Shown: piece by piece, positions 33,801 through 42,125 of the stretch
Layout: every line of letters starts with the position of its first letter
Numbering within the stretch: the stretch's first letter is position 1
Assembly: GCA_963817515.1 (NCBI GenBank)
Contig: CAWFPJ010000015.1
Coordinates: 124,001-188,000 of the forward strand
Direction of reading: 5' to 3'
DNA from: DATMNI01 sp963817515
GTDB taxonomy: Bacteria > Acidobacteriota > Terriglobia > Bryobacterales > Bryobacteraceae
DNA: 64,000 nucleotides
Translations under genes and position numbers: made by a program
Notes under the pieces: model-generated
What the model saw: the letters and a program-made list of their open reading frames with translations, nothing else
Told to the model about the DNA's origin: nothing
Databases searched by the model: none

Positions 33801-33921
33801 GGCCATGGCAGGAATAACAAGATTTCTCAAAGATGGGCCGAACGTCAGGGGGCTGCGCTTTCAGTGAAGACGAAGACAATATTAATATGACGAGCGAGTA
33901 CTGGAGTTTCATCGCCAGCAT
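30850..33921 (-). CDS. PSCyt1/DUF1549/DUF1553 (PSD1) exported cytochrome-type protein
   Basis: This protein of about 1020 aa starts at ATG 33921 (or 33912) with a signal peptide (LQYSLVILILSSSSL). Next come PSCyt1 with one haem site CYSCH (KSCYSCHGPK), a DUF1549 domain (VRNPIDSFILAKL, LPYNEFIIDQIAGDLLP, CAQCHNHKYDP with a second CxxCH), and a long beta-rich insertion at about 380-600. A C-terminal DUF1553 domain (FAKWLVDPKTPTTARSIANR, TPLQALTTLNEP) ends the protein. Haem-binding and degradation of complex glycans are proposed for the family. No Shine-Dalgarno is evident for either start. Confidence 0.92.
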   Translation of the reverse strand: MLAMKLQYSLVILILSSSSLKAQPPDVRPIFEKSCYSCHGPKLQSANLRLDARPTKVIVPGNAADSILYQRIAGLGDQARMPMGGKPLDNTQIAIIKNWIDQGAAWPEAGNIQATSTKHWAFIPPVRAPLPKVANPGWVRNPIDSFILAKLDSEKLQPSREADRTTLLRRLSLDLIGLPPTPEEIDSFLDDKAPDAYQKQVDRLLGSPHYGEKWARTWLDAARYADSDGFEKDKQRSVWFYRDWVINALNRDLPYNEFIIDQIAGDLLPHPTQDQIVATGFLRNSMVNEEGGVDPEQFRMEAMFDRMEAIGKGILGVTIQCAQCHNHKYDPIKQEDYYRMLSFLNSTHESNIAVYTPAEQMKRADIFRQIREIEGGLQHQNSDWEDRMAKWESQVGVGQPQWVVIKPEVDDISNGGQKYILQKDGSFLTAGYAPTKHSVKMTVRTDLQDITAFRLELLNDPNLPLNGPGRALDGTCALTEFEAEEAPATEAAKSVKIKFAKATADFNPPEEPLAAIFYDKTPRRRVTGPIDFAIDGKEETAWGIDAGPGRRNQPRNAVFLVEKPIANPQGTILTIHLKQYHGGWNSDDNQSNNLGRMRLSITTTPGAAADPLPAGVRAILAVPRDRRTPEQVRTVFSYWRTTVPEWKPTNAQIAALWAQYPEGAAQLVLQARNDPRETHILTRGDFLKPAALVTPGVPDFLNPLPSTGEPTRLTFAKWLVDPKTPTTARSIANRIWQAYFGTGIVATSENFGTQCEPPSHPELLDWLSVELMENGWSLKKLQRLIVTSATYRQSSSVTPEAYARDPYNLLLARGPRFRVDAEIVRDIELEASGLLNAKVGGPSVYPPAPDFLFQPPASYGPKNWFEEKGENRYRRALYTFRYRSVPYPMLQMFDAPNGDSSCVRRSRSNTPLQALTTLNEPLSIEAARALALKTLRDGGKTDTERLTYAFRRCVARKPSDAETHELLGFLEKQTVRLRDGWIDTWSLTGEPPKLPEGATPVQLGAWTALSRVLLNLDETITKD

Positions 33922-34066
33922 GTCAGTTGACCGGAATGATATCACGAATGCTGCTCGGCGAAGTAGTACACCTCCGAAAGGTACGCTTCCGGATCAGCCG
34001 CGTCCAATTCCTCGCGCAGCTCGAAGCCGAGGCGCACTCCATCGAAACTAAGATATCCTGAACGAC

Positions 34067-35902
34067 ATGTGTAAGAAACCGTGGAGGGATCGCGCGGCGG
34101 CGCTGGTCCTCTGGCTCTTACTGGCGTACGCCCCCGCGCTGGCCGCCGACCTCTTCGAGAAATCCGACCGCATGATCCCAATGCGCGACGGCGTCAAACT
34201 CCACACCGTCGTCTTCACCCCGAAGGATCGTCCCGGGCCGCTGCCGATTCTCTTTGTGCGGACACCCTACGGTGTGGCCGCCGACGAGCGCGCCGCCACG
34301 GGCAGCTACGAGTTCCTGATCGAGGACGGCTATATCCTCGCCTTCCAGGACATCCGCGGCCGGTTCAAATCGGAAGGCGAATTCGTCATGCAGCGCCCTC
34401 CGCGCAACCGCCAGGACCGGGGCGCAATCGACGAGAGCACCGATGCCTATGACTCGATCGATTGGATGACGAAGAACGTGCCGGGCAATAACGGCCGCGT
34501 CGGTATGCTGGGCGTCTCTTACCCAGGCTGGCTGGTCACCATGGCGCTGCTCGATCCACACCCGGCCCTTAAGGCTGCCTCCGAACAGGCAACCCCCGCA
34601 GACATGTTTCTCGGCGACGACTTCCACCACAACGGCGCGTTCCGCTTAAGCTACGGCTTTGAATACGCCGCGCTGCTCGAAACATCCAAGGAAGCCAACA
34701 CGAATTTCGCGTTCGACCGTGCCGACACCTACCAGGCATACCTGGATCTCGGCATTCTCTCCAACGCGAACGAGAAGTATTTCCACGGCAAGATGCCGAC
34801 CTGGAATGACTTCGTCGCGCATCCGAATTACGACGAATTTTGGCAGAAGCAGGCCTTCCCGCGCTACATCAACGGCTCGCCGAAGGTGCCGAACCTCAAC
34901 GTCGCGGGCTGGTGGGATCAGGAGGACTTCTACGGTCCCGTCAAAGTTTATGAGCTCTTCGAGAAATCAGATCCGCAGCATCTGAACTATCTGGTCGCGG
35001 GCCCGTGGAATCATGGCGGGTGGCGCCGCGCCGACGGCAGCAAGCTCGGCGACATCCCTTTCGACAGCAATACCAGCAAGTATTTCCGCCAGCACATTGA
35101 AGCCCCCTGGTTCGCCTACTGGCTCCACGACAAGGGCTCGCGGGAGTTCGCCGAAGCGACCGTCTTTCAAACCGGCAGCAACCGCTGGGAGAAGTACGAT
35201 TCCTGGCCGCCCTCATCCGCGCGGGCCACGAATCTTTACATGCGCGCCGGCGGCAAGCTCTCGTTCGATGCGCCCGCGGCTAACGAAGCGGATGCCGCCG
35301 ACACCTACATCTCCGATCCGGCGCGCCCGGTCCCCTATCGCCGCCGCCCGATTAGCCCGACGTATCCCGGCGGCGGATGGCCCACCTGGCTGGTGGAGGA
35401 CCAACGCTTTGTCGACAACCGTCCCGATGTGCTCACCTGGCAAACCGAGCCCCTGAAGAACGACGTCAAGATCGCCGGCGATATCGTGGCCCGCATCTTC
35501 GCCTCAACCTCCGGCAGCGATTCCGATTGGGTGGTAAAGCTGATCGATGTTTACCCGGAAACCTATCCCGAAAGCTCGCAGTTGGCCGGCTACCAGTTGA
35601 TGATCGCCGATGAGATCCTGCGCGGCCGCTTCCGCGAAAGCTTCGAGCACCCCAGCGCCATCACGCCCGGAGCCGTCACGCCGTACATCATCGACCTGCA
35701 CACCAACGATCACGCCTTCCTCAAGAACCACCGCATCATGGTTCAGATCCAGAGCACGTGGTTTCCGCTGTACGACGCGAACCCGCAAACCTTCGTTGAC
35801 AACATCTTCACCGCCCGCTCATCGGACTACCAGAAGGCCACGCAAAAAGTCTTCCGCTCGCCCCGCTCAGCCTCTCATATCGTCCTCCCGGTGGTGCGGT
35901 AG
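34067..35902 (+). CDS. CocE/NonD (X-Pro dipeptidyl-peptidase-like) exported hydrolase
   Basis: This 611-aa enzyme has a signal peptide (MCKKPWRDRAAALVLWLL, cut near ALAAD). The alpha/beta-hydrolase domain begins IPMRDGVKLHTVVFTP, with FQDIRGRFKSEGEF and the nucleophile elbow GMLGVSYPGW. A cap region and a beta-sandwich lobe (PP_C-type, VKIAGDIVARIFAST) follow. Relatives are cocaine esterase and glutaryl-7-ACA acylase, hydrolysing esters or amides. It has a much higher share of C-ending codons than its neighbours. Divergent from the PSD1 gene. Confidence 0.92.
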   Translation: MCKKPWRDRAAALVLWLLLAYAPALAADLFEKSDRMIPMRDGVKLHTVVFTPKDRPGPLPILFVRTPYGVAADERAATGSYEFLIEDGYILAFQDIRGRFKSEGEFVMQRPPRNRQDRGAIDESTDAYDSIDWMTKNVPGNNGRVGMLGVSYPGWLVTMALLDPHPALKAASEQATPADMFLGDDFHHNGAFRLSYGFEYAALLETSKEANTNFAFDRADTYQAYLDLGILSNANEKYFHGKMPTWNDFVAHPNYDEFWQKQAFPRYINGSPKVPNLNVAGWWDQEDFYGPVKVYELFEKSDPQHLNYLVAGPWNHGGWRRADGSKLGDIPFDSNTSKYFRQHIEAPWFAYWLHDKGSREFAEATVFQTGSNRWEKYDSWPPSSARATNLYMRAGGKLSFDAPAANEADAADTYISDPARPVPYRRRPISPTYPGGGWPTWLVEDQRFVDNRPDVLTWQTEPLKNDVKIAGDIVARIFASTSGSDSDWVVKLIDVYPETYPESSQLAGYQLMIADEILRGRFRESFEHPSAITPGAVTPYIIDLHTNDHAFLKNHRIMVQIQSTWFPLYDANPQTFVDNIFTARSSDYQKATQKVFRSPRSASHIVLPVVR

Positions 35903-35952
35903 CCTCCCAGCCTCCTTCAACTCAGCACGTGCCGGTGTGGTAGATTGCCCCT

Positions 35953-36357
35953 ATGGCAGCCTCAGCCCAACCGCTTGACCAAATCCGCCTGGCGATGGCG
36001 GCGACCAATGACATTTTCATCGTGGAAGTTTTCGGCAAACGGAACTTCGACGCTCTGGACCAGATTTACACGAAAGGCGCGCGGATTCTTCCGCCCGGTA
36101 GTCCGATGGTTTCGGGGCGCGCGGCGATCAAAGAATTCTGGAGCGGGTTGATTCAGGCAGCAAACGCCACATCGGCAGTGCTGTCGACAGTGGATGCGAT
36201 GTTGGCGGGCGATGGCGTGGTGGAGATAGGCAGTGCACTTCTCACCATGGGGCCGGACGGTGGGACGTCCCAGATGGAAGCCAAGTACGTGGTCTACTGG
36301 CGGCAGGAGGAAGGCCGATGGAAGTGGCACGTCGATATCTGGAATCCCAATGCTTGA
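35953..36357 (+). CDS. SnoaL/DUF4440-like NTF2-fold protein
   Basis: This 134-aa soluble protein has the NTF2-like pattern: an N-terminal helix ending FDALDQIYTKGARILPPGS, then FWSGLIQAA, DGVVEIGSALLTM and a terminal KYVVYWRQEEGRWKWHVD. Members act as ketosteroid-isomerase-like enzymes or binding proteins. No specific active-site set is visible. ATG at 35953, with the membrane protein gene starting 15 nt downstream, so the two are probably cotranscribed. Confidence 0.8.
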   Translation: MAASAQPLDQIRLAMAATNDIFIVEVFGKRNFDALDQIYTKGARILPPGSPMVSGRAAIKEFWSGLIQAANATSAVLSTVDAMLAGDGVVEIGSALLTMGPDGGTSQMEAKYVVYWRQEEGRWKWHVDIWNPNA

Positions 36358-36372
36358 ACCGCAAGACGTGGA

Positions 36373-37341
36373 ATGCTCCGGGGTCTGATTCTAGTGCTGT
36401 TGGTTGGCGGGATGGCGCTGCTGGTGGCGCCGTTCGTCGTCGCCTCGCACTATGTCGACCAGAAGGGCATTCCCATAACCGGGAAGGTGTTTTCCAAACG
36501 CGAAACCATCCGGGTGCAATATGGCGGGTGGAAGCGGACGTCTGAGATCTCGGTGGAGTATTGGGCGCCAGGCGCGTTTAGCGTGGCTTTCCATAACGTG
36601 CCCCTGGAGCCGAACCAATATGACGAATACCACAAAGGCCAGACGGTCAACCTGCGCTACCTGAGGCCTGAGGATACGCCTAAGCTACCGATGGCGCATG
36701 TTCTGCGGGAGATGCATGCGCTGCCGACGGTGCGGTTAGCGAACCGGCGGGCGCTTTCGGGGGTGTCGCTGGCGTTCAAAGGGAGCGGTACTCTCTTGGC
36801 GGTGATTGGCGGCATCGTGGGAGTGCTGATATTTTGGCGGCTCTCGCGGCTCCCTAAATTCGTAGTGGCGGCGGTGGTCGCGGTTTTGGCCGGCGTGGCC
36901 GTCCTGTTGGTTCACGATTTTCCGCGTCCCACCCCAAGGCCGGTGGCAGACGTGCGGCAGGCGCCGGGACGCGTGAAGAGCGTGGACCTGATGGACCGGC
37001 TGTTCAGGGGAAGCCGTTCGAGAGGCTTCGAAACGGCTCAGCCAATCCAGATCGTAGGCGTGGAGTTCGTCCCGGCAGGGAAAACGGACCCGGTGTTAGC
37101 GGTTGACTTGATCGACGCGGGCTCCGTGCGCGGGCTGAAAGAGAATGCGGAGGTGCCGGTGGAGTATGAGTCCGCAACGCCGCGAACTGCGTATATCAGA
37201 GGTGCGTCGCGCGGTTTCGTGTCGCGCAATCTCACCGGCATAGAGATTCAGCTTGCCCTGTGCGGGGCCGTAGTCGTCGGCTTCGTTCTGGCGGCCCACT
37301 ATATCGGACGGGCGTGGAACCGATTGATCGCGCGGCGATAA
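36373..37341 (+). CDS. Membrane protein with duplicated DUF3592-like module
   Basis: This 322-aa protein has four hydrophobic segments (LRGLILVLLVGGMALLVAPF, TLLAVIGGIVGVLIFWRL, FVVAAVVAVLAGVAVLLV, LALCGAVVVGFVLAAHYIG). Between them lie two similar extracytoplasmic beta modules. The first has ITGKVFSKRETIRVQYG and QTVNLRYL. The second has VGVEFVPAG and ENAEVPVEYESATP. This resembles DUF3592 proteins in tandem. Function unknown. It is the last gene before the GntR operon, separated by 94 nt. Confidence 0.6.
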   Translation: MLRGLILVLLVGGMALLVAPFVVASHYVDQKGIPITGKVFSKRETIRVQYGGWKRTSEISVEYWAPGAFSVAFHNVPLEPNQYDEYHKGQTVNLRYLRPEDTPKLPMAHVLREMHALPTVRLANRRALSGVSLAFKGSGTLLAVIGGIVGVLIFWRLSRLPKFVVAAVVAVLAGVAVLLVHDFPRPTPRPVADVRQAPGRVKSVDLMDRLFRGSRSRGFETAQPIQIVGVEFVPAGKTDPVLAVDLIDAGSVRGLKENAEVPVEYESATPRTAYIRGASRGFVSRNLTGIEIQLALCGAVVVGFVLAAHYIGRAWNRLIARR

Positions 37342-37400
37342 AGCATCACTCAGCGCGCTGCGATTGGATCTGTGAGACGCGGGCTTTGAAACATTCCCTC

Positions 37401-37432
37401 TTGACTACCGGTGTAACACGTGTCATGTTACA
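37401..37432 (+). promoter_or_regulatory. Promoter and inverted-repeat operator of the GntR/ABC operon
   Basis: TTGACT at 37401-37406 serves as a -35 box. A perfect inverted repeat, TGTAACA (37412-37418) and TGTTACA (37426-37432), covers the spacer and the -10 region (CATGTT/ATGTTA, 37424-37430). The first transcribed base would lie at about 37436, which is also the GTG start, so the message may be leaderless. It is a likely autoregulatory site for the GntR-type repressor. Confidence 0.55.
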
Positions 37433-37435
37433 GCT

Positions 37436-37825
37436 GTGGTCCCGTTTCGGCTGGCTCCACTTCCCGGCGTACCTATTGCCGAGCAGGTTGCACTGGCAGC
37501 TAAGAAGGCGATCTTCAGCGGCAAGCTGCGCCCGGGCGACGCCTTCCCGTCGGTGCGCGTGCTGGGCCGCGCGATGAAGATTCACGCCAACACAGCCCAG
37601 AAGGTGATCGCGCAGCTGACGGCGGAGGGGCTGCTCGATGTGCTTCCCGGAATCGGTACCGTAGTGAGGCAGCCGGCTGCGCCGCGCAACGGGCGCGCAC
37701 GCCTGCTTGTCCGCGACGTGGAACAGCTCGCGGTGCAGGCCATGCAGGTCGGTGTTTCGCTGGAGGAATTGCAATCCGCAGTCGGCGAGTGCTGGCGCCG
37801 TCTCGCGGGGGAGGATGGTCGATGA
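37436..37825 (+). CDS. GntR family transcriptional regulator (YtrA-like)
   Basis: This 129-aa protein has a winged helix (PIAEQVALAAKKAIFSGKL, SVRVLGRAMKIHANTAQKV, GLLDVLPGIGTVV) and a short C-terminal dimerisation tail instead of a ligand domain. This is the YtrA subclass that usually represses an adjacent ABC transporter. The GTG start has no Shine-Dalgarno and sits directly downstream of the operator. The TGA overlaps the ATG of the ATPase gene. Confidence 0.9.
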   Translation: MVPFRLAPLPGVPIAEQVALAAKKAIFSGKLRPGDAFPSVRVLGRAMKIHANTAQKVIAQLTAEGLLDVLPGIGTVVRQPAAPRNGRARLLVRDVEQLAVQAMQVGVSLEELQSAVGECWRRLAGEDGR

Positions 37826-38715
37826 TCCGAACAGAGAACCTCACCAAACAGTATCGGCACAACGAAGCGCTGCACAATCTCACTCTCGAAGTCCCGCGGG
37901 GCAGTGTGTTCGCGCTTGTCGGGCCGAACGGGGCGGGCAAAAGCACTGCCATCAAAATCGTCATGAACCTGATCCGGCCCACCGCCGGCCGCGCCGAAGT
38001 GCTCGGTGTGGATTCAACACGGCTCGGGGCAGCGGAGCTGGCGCAGATCGGGTACGTCTCGGAGAACCAAAAACTGCCGGAATGGATGCGGCTGGACTAC
38101 TTCCTCGAATACTGCCGGGCCTTTTACCCGTCCTGGGACGGCGCGCTGGCGGCGGAGCTGGTGAGCCATTACGAACTGCCGCTCGACCGTCGTTTGAGCG
38201 CGCTCTCGCGCGGGATGAAGGTGAAAGCGGCGTTGGCGGCATCTCTGGCCTACCGCCCGCGCTTGATCGTACTCGACGAGCCGTTCAGCGGCCTCGACAT
38301 GCTGGTCCGCGAGCAGCTCATCGAGAGCATCGTCGATTGCACCCCAGAGGTCACCGTCCTGCTCGCTTCGCACGATCTCGCCGAAATCGAGAGTTTCGCT
38401 ACCCACGTCGGCTACCTGAACGAGGGGCGGCTCGAATTCGTCGAGGAGATGGGACTGCTCTCCGCGCGATTCCGCGAAATCGAAGTCACCCTGGAGGCGC
38501 CGACGGGACTGCCTCGCGGACTTCCCGCGACGTGGCTCAACCCAGAGCAGGCCGGCGTTATGGTGCGCTTCACCGACACCCGCTACGAAGCGGCCCGATC
38601 GCGCGAAGAAGTCACACGCCAGTTCGCCGGCGTCCGCGAGATTCACTCGCGTGAGATGAGCTTCCGTGCCATCTTTCTGGCGCTGGCTAAGTCGAGGAGG
38701 GCCCAATGCGCATGA
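37822..38715 (+). CDS. ABC transporter ATP-binding protein
   Basis: This 297-aa protein starts at ATG 37822, overlapping the regulator stop (ATGA). Walker A GPNGAGKSTAIK, a degenerate signature LSRGMKVKAALA, Walker B LIVLDEPFSGLD and H-switch LLASHDLAEIE are all present. The C-terminal 75 residues form a small extra domain. The family is the YtrB/CcmA-type ATPase of YtrA-regulated exporters. It partners with the next membrane protein. Confidence 0.93.
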   Translation: MIRTENLTKQYRHNEALHNLTLEVPRGSVFALVGPNGAGKSTAIKIVMNLIRPTAGRAEVLGVDSTRLGAAELAQIGYVSENQKLPEWMRLDYFLEYCRAFYPSWDGALAAELVSHYELPLDRRLSALSRGMKVKAALAASLAYRPRLIVLDEPFSGLDMLVREQLIESIVDCTPEVTVLLASHDLAEIESFATHVGYLNEGRLEFVEEMGLLSARFREIEVTLEAPTGLPRGLPATWLNPEQAGVMVRFTDTRYEAARSREEVTRQFAGVREIHSREMSFRAIFLALAKSRRAQCA

Positions 38716-40259
38716 TGCTGCACACCTTCAAGAAAGACGTCCGGCGGTTGTGGCCCGCAGCGGCGGCCACCTGGGTCATGCTCGCGGCGCTGGCCAATGC
38801 GGATCGCTGGCGGGCCGACTGGATTCCGTCCCCGATGGAAGGCTGGATGAATCTGCTGCTCACGATGGCCTGGGCCTGCCTGGCGGCACTGGCGGTGCTG
38901 GAAGAACCGCTGGTCGGGGACCGGAATTTCTGGACCACGCGGCCGCATCGGTGGCCCGCACTGCTCATGGCTAAGCTGGTCTTCGTGGTGCTCGCCATCC
39001 ATGTTCCGTCGTTGCTTGCCGACATCTTTGTCCTCAGTGCGCGCGGGTTCTCGCCGGCCGCCTATTTGGGCGACCTGCTCTCAAAGCAGATGCTCTTCTT
39101 CGGAACCGTAACGCTGCCGTCGATTGCCCTGGCATCGCTGGTCCGCAATTTCACGCACTTCATCATTGCGGTCTTCACTATCGCGACTGGCATCGCAATC
39201 CTGAATGGCGGGTTTCAGCGCTTCCCCGAATTCCACGGTCAGGAGAGCGAAGTGCGGCACGGGACAGTACGGATCCTGCTGGCCGCCGCCGCGCTGGCGG
39301 TGATCTGGACCCAATACGCGCGAAGGCGCGTGATCCCCGCGCGCGTGATGGCTATAGCCGCGGCCCTGGCTGCGGCGTCGCTTTCCGCCTGGCTTCCCGC
39401 ACGCGCCGAATATGCCGTGCGCAGTAGAGGGTCCCAGGAAACACCGCGCATCACGCTGCGCAACGCGCCCAGTGATTCCGGCCGTCACGGGCGCCGGAAT
39501 CGGAGGCGCGCAGCCGGCTGTGCTGCTGCCCATCGCCATCGCACCTGGCGCGCGCAGAGATCTCTTTCACATTGCGTTTGTCGAGGTGGAGATCGTCGCA
39601 CCCGACGGCACCCGCCTCCAATCCATCCGTCCGTCCCCCAATCGCCCCTTCGAGAAGGTCGATCTCATGGCTGGCTTCTCCATATCGCAAGCTCCACATC
39701 GCGCGACAGGCCGCCGGACTGGCTGGCCTTCCGCTTCTCGAAGGCGGCGTGGGAACGCGTGAAGAATGCTCGCGTACGTGTTCGGGGAACAACGGCCTTC
39801 GAGTTCTATCGTCGGGGTGCGACCGCCATCCTGTCTGCACAGGGCAGCGGCAATGTCCCCGATTTGGGCCGGTGCACGGCGCTGACCGTAGACGACCGGT
39901 TTTCGGAAGAGATGTTGAAGGTCTTCTGTGAATCGCCGCGAGAGCTTCCGACGGCTTCGATTACGTTGCGGCATGAGCCGTCGGGGCGGGAGTGGCGTGA
40001 GGGTCTGAACTCTGCTCTTACCTACTCTCCGGGACCGCATGAAACTTGGCTTTCACCTGTGCATCGTGGCCAGTCCTTTTTCCGCCTGGCGAACTCCGTG
40101 ACGTCTGTGCCGGGCGATCAGTGGGTGGTACCGATGAGCTATCTCTCTTCGGCTCGCGTCGAAATCACCCCCGAGATCGTTTCGGGACACGCGCTGGCGG
40201 ACTTCGATTTCGGCGAAGTAACGTTGGCCTCCTGGCTCGTACGCGCCCGGCCGGAATGA
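38706..40259 (+). CDS. ABC transporter membrane protein, carrying two compensating frame changes
   Basis: The 517-aa frame starts at ATG 38706 inside the ATPase gene end (GAGGAGG upstream). The N-terminal 230 residues hold about six hydrophobic helices (TWVMLAALANA, LLTMAWACLAALAVL, LVFVVLAIHVPSLLADIFV, IIAVFTIATGIAILNGG). Between about 39470 and 39695 this frame becomes Arg/His-rich. Another frame reads VIPAVTGAGIGGAQPAVLL and FHIAFVEVEIVAPDG instead. The original frame then resumes with PDWLAFRFSK. The real product therefore has a beta-rich extracytoplasmic C-terminal part of about 260 residues. Confidence 0.65.
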   Translation: MRMMLHTFKKDVRRLWPAAAATWVMLAALANADRWRADWIPSPMEGWMNLLLTMAWACLAALAVLEEPLVGDRNFWTTRPHRWPALLMAKLVFVVLAIHVPSLLADIFVLSARGFSPAAYLGDLLSKQMLFFGTVTLPSIALASLVRNFTHFIIAVFTIATGIAILNGGFQRFPEFHGQESEVRHGTVRILLAAAALAVIWTQYARRRVIPARVMAIAAALAAASLSAWLPARAEYAVRSRGSQETPRITLRNAPSDSGRHGRRNRRRAAGCAAAHRHRTWRAQRSLSHCVCRGGDRRTRRHPPPIHPSVPQSPLREGRSHGWLLHIASSTSRDRPPDWLAFRFSKAAWERVKNARVRVRGTTAFEFYRRGATAILSAQGSGNVPDLGRCTALTVDDRFSEEMLKVFCESPRELPTASITLRHEPSGREWREGLNSALTYSPGPHETWLSPVHRGQSFFRLANSVTSVPGDQWVVPMSYLSSARVEITPEIVSGHALADFDFGEVTLASWLVRARPE

Positions 40260-40377
40260 TACCACTGCGATAGTCAGCCAGGCCATCACCGCACAGCGTG
40301 TCATGCCGCGCCCACGTATCGTTTCGGAGATGAAATTTCCTTAATGTTCTGCTATTCTAGATAGTAACAGCGTGACG

Positions 40378-40734
40378 ATGGACAAGACATTCCGAATGGC
40401 CAAACTACTACGCCCGTTCTTGTGCGTTGTGATGGCGGTTTCGCTCAGCGCGCAGTTCGCGGCCGGTTCGCGCGCTGCGGACGATCATCAAGGCTCCGCC
40501 GCCGTTCTCACGAACGCATCCCAGTCGCCGGCGGTTCAGGCCGCTCGCGGGAACCATCGATTTGAAAATTCGAAGCAGCGAAACGCCGGGGATTCACCGT
40601 TCGTCATTCTGGCGGCCGGCGATCATATACCGGACTGGGGGCGCCAGGCCAGGGCGTCCGATGAACTTTGGCGGCTGCCCATTTCTCTTGCCCATAGCCA
40701 AAGCGGCAGGTCCCCTCCTTACCAAATCTCCTAA
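40378..40734 (+). CDS. Small hypothetical exported protein
   Basis: This 118-aa protein starts at ATG 40378 (GTG 40372 also possible) with a signal peptide (AKLLRPFLCVVMAVSLSA, cut near GSRA). The mature part is Ala/Gln/Arg-rich with low complexity (NASQSPAVQAARGNHRFENS) and has no recognised domain. An A+T-rich stretch upstream (TATTCT at about 40351) may be its promoter. The call rests on the signal peptide and the isolated position, so confidence is modest. Confidence 0.45.
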   Translation: MDKTFRMAKLLRPFLCVVMAVSLSAQFAAGSRAADDHQGSAAVLTNASQSPAVQAARGNHRFENSKQRNAGDSPFVILAAGDHIPDWGRQARASDELWRLPISLAHSQSGRSPPYQIS

Positions 40735-40866
40735 CACTTGAGGTAACTAAGGTCTAGCCATGGCGAGGCTCGGCCGTGCGGTTGAGCTTGTGTAAATCGC
40801 ACAGGCTTAAGCCTCCGCATACCTGGCGTCTTTCAATTAACCAGTTTTAAATAGGAGATTTCAACG

Positions 40867-41088
40867 ATGGAACTTACAAAGCATACGAACGTCTCAAAGC
40901 CCGTTATGGGATCCGGCGCGGCCGCCGATTCCGATTTCACCGATATTACGGGCACCGCGACTGAAGATTACGGACCTCGCAAGATGACTCCTGTCGAGAA
41001 CGTGATTCTCACGATCAAGGTCCTCGCGGTCGCGGGCTTGATCATGGGCGCGCTCTGGGGCATTAACTCCTGGACCTCGGCGCAATAG
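40867..41088 (+). CDS. Small single-pass membrane protein (73 aa)
   Basis: The ATG has TAGGAG 10 nt upstream, a good ribosome site. The first 45 residues are polar (TKHTNVSKPVMGSGAAADSD), then one transmembrane helix follows (VILTIKVLAVAGLIMGALWG) ending NSWTSAQ. Function unknown. The upstream 126 nt contain no other gene. Confidence 0.6.
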   Translation: MELTKHTNVSKPVMGSGAAADSDFTDITGTATEDYGPRKMTPVENVILTIKVLAVAGLIMGALWGINSWTSAQ

Positions 41089-41268
41089 AGACTCTTCGGC
41101 AATCGCCGCACTGGCGACCCGAGAGACTCCACCTATTGGAGCGTTGGTCCGGAAGACATGGGAGGCGTCGGGACCCGCCACCGCTACCGGCCAACGCTCC
41201 GCCAATAGCAATGCCCGGCATCACCACATGGCGTTCGCCGAAGACCGACAAGCTGCCACCGGTTCCGA

Positions 41269-41784
41269 TCACTTCCCCGCGGCGCATGACCGGCCATTCT
41301 CGGCGAGGCCCCAGGCTATTGCATTGCTATAAAGCTGAATGATCAGCGCCTCGGAATACATAGATGCGCCATGACCAAGCGCCGAGTAAAAGACATGGCC
41401 CTTTTCCACGCAGTGCCACCACGCGAGGGGATGGTCTGCGCCCATGGTGGCCCGGCCGGGATTGTAAGTCTGCTCGTCGACGGTCAGGAGGATGTGGTAG
41501 CCTGGCTTGCCGCGAGGATTATCGGCAAATGAGTACCACTCTTCCGCGCGGTGCCAAAGCGCAGGCAGGCCCTTTGTGATGGGACTCTTCAGATCCTGCA
41601 CGTGAATGTCACCCGGCTGTATGGATGAGTGAACGACAAATTGAGCTCCGATCAAAGTATCCACATACCACTTCCAGTCCGCCGCCGAAGTGCGGCCCGG
41701 GGCCACTGAAGACGGGATCGCCGCCGGAGCCGTGAGTGCCCACGAATGATCCACCGTTTTCCATCCAGCTTTTGAAGGCCGCAC
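41269..41784 (-). CDS. ThuA-like protein, 3' part (frameshifted gene)
   Basis: The useful sequence starts at about 41740 and reads AADWKWYVDTLIGAQF, HPLAWWHCVEKGHVFYSALG and ALIIQLYSNAIAWGL. These are the ThuA (trehalose-utilisation, glutamine-amidotransferase-like) family motifs. The first 15-20 residues of the frame are a false start. The family is glycan-related, with no defined reaction. The 5' part lies in another frame. Joining them needs one base change near 41740. Confidence 0.75.
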   Translation of the reverse strand: MRPSKAGWKTVDHSWALTAPAAIPSSVAPGRTSAADWKWYVDTLIGAQFVVHSSIQPGDIHVQDLKSPITKGLPALWHRAEEWYSFADNPRGKPGYHILLTVDEQTYNPGRATMGADHPLAWWHCVEKGHVFYSALGHGASMYSEALIIQLYSNAIAWGLAENGRSCAAGK

Positions 41785-42000
41785 GCTGGTCTTCGGTCAG
41801 CGTATCGCCGCTGGTGTTATTCCAGACGACCACCCTGAACTTAACTAACTGCTCCTGGTTCATGACCGCACCGTTCTCCGTAATAAAGAACGGCCACCCC
41901 CGTTCGTGCGCGATCGCCGCAAGCGCCGCATTAGACGCCTGTACCGCGTTGCGATGAGTACTCGGCCGGAAAGCTGCTTGGCCAAAATCTCACGATGCAT
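41609..42000 (-). CDS. ThuA-like protein, 5' part (frameshifted gene)
   Basis: The probable start is ATG 42000 with GGAGGA 8 nt upstream (MHREILAK). After a one-base change near 41975 the frame reads AAFRPSTHRNAVQASNAALA, HERGWPFFITENG, then FRVVVWNNTSGDTLTEDQR and GSFVGTHGSGGDP, all typical of ThuA. It then runs into a false tail after about 41740, where the 3' part continues. The full protein would be about 240 aa, without a signal peptide. Confidence 0.65.
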
Positions 42001-42125
42001 ATCCGAACTTCCTCCCCAATGACAACCCCGGCACGGGGGCGAATTCCGACGTGCCCATCGACACTTTGGACCTTTTCTTGCAATCGATACACCTAGCAAA
42101 ATCCTTTTGTGGAGAGAACATTCCT

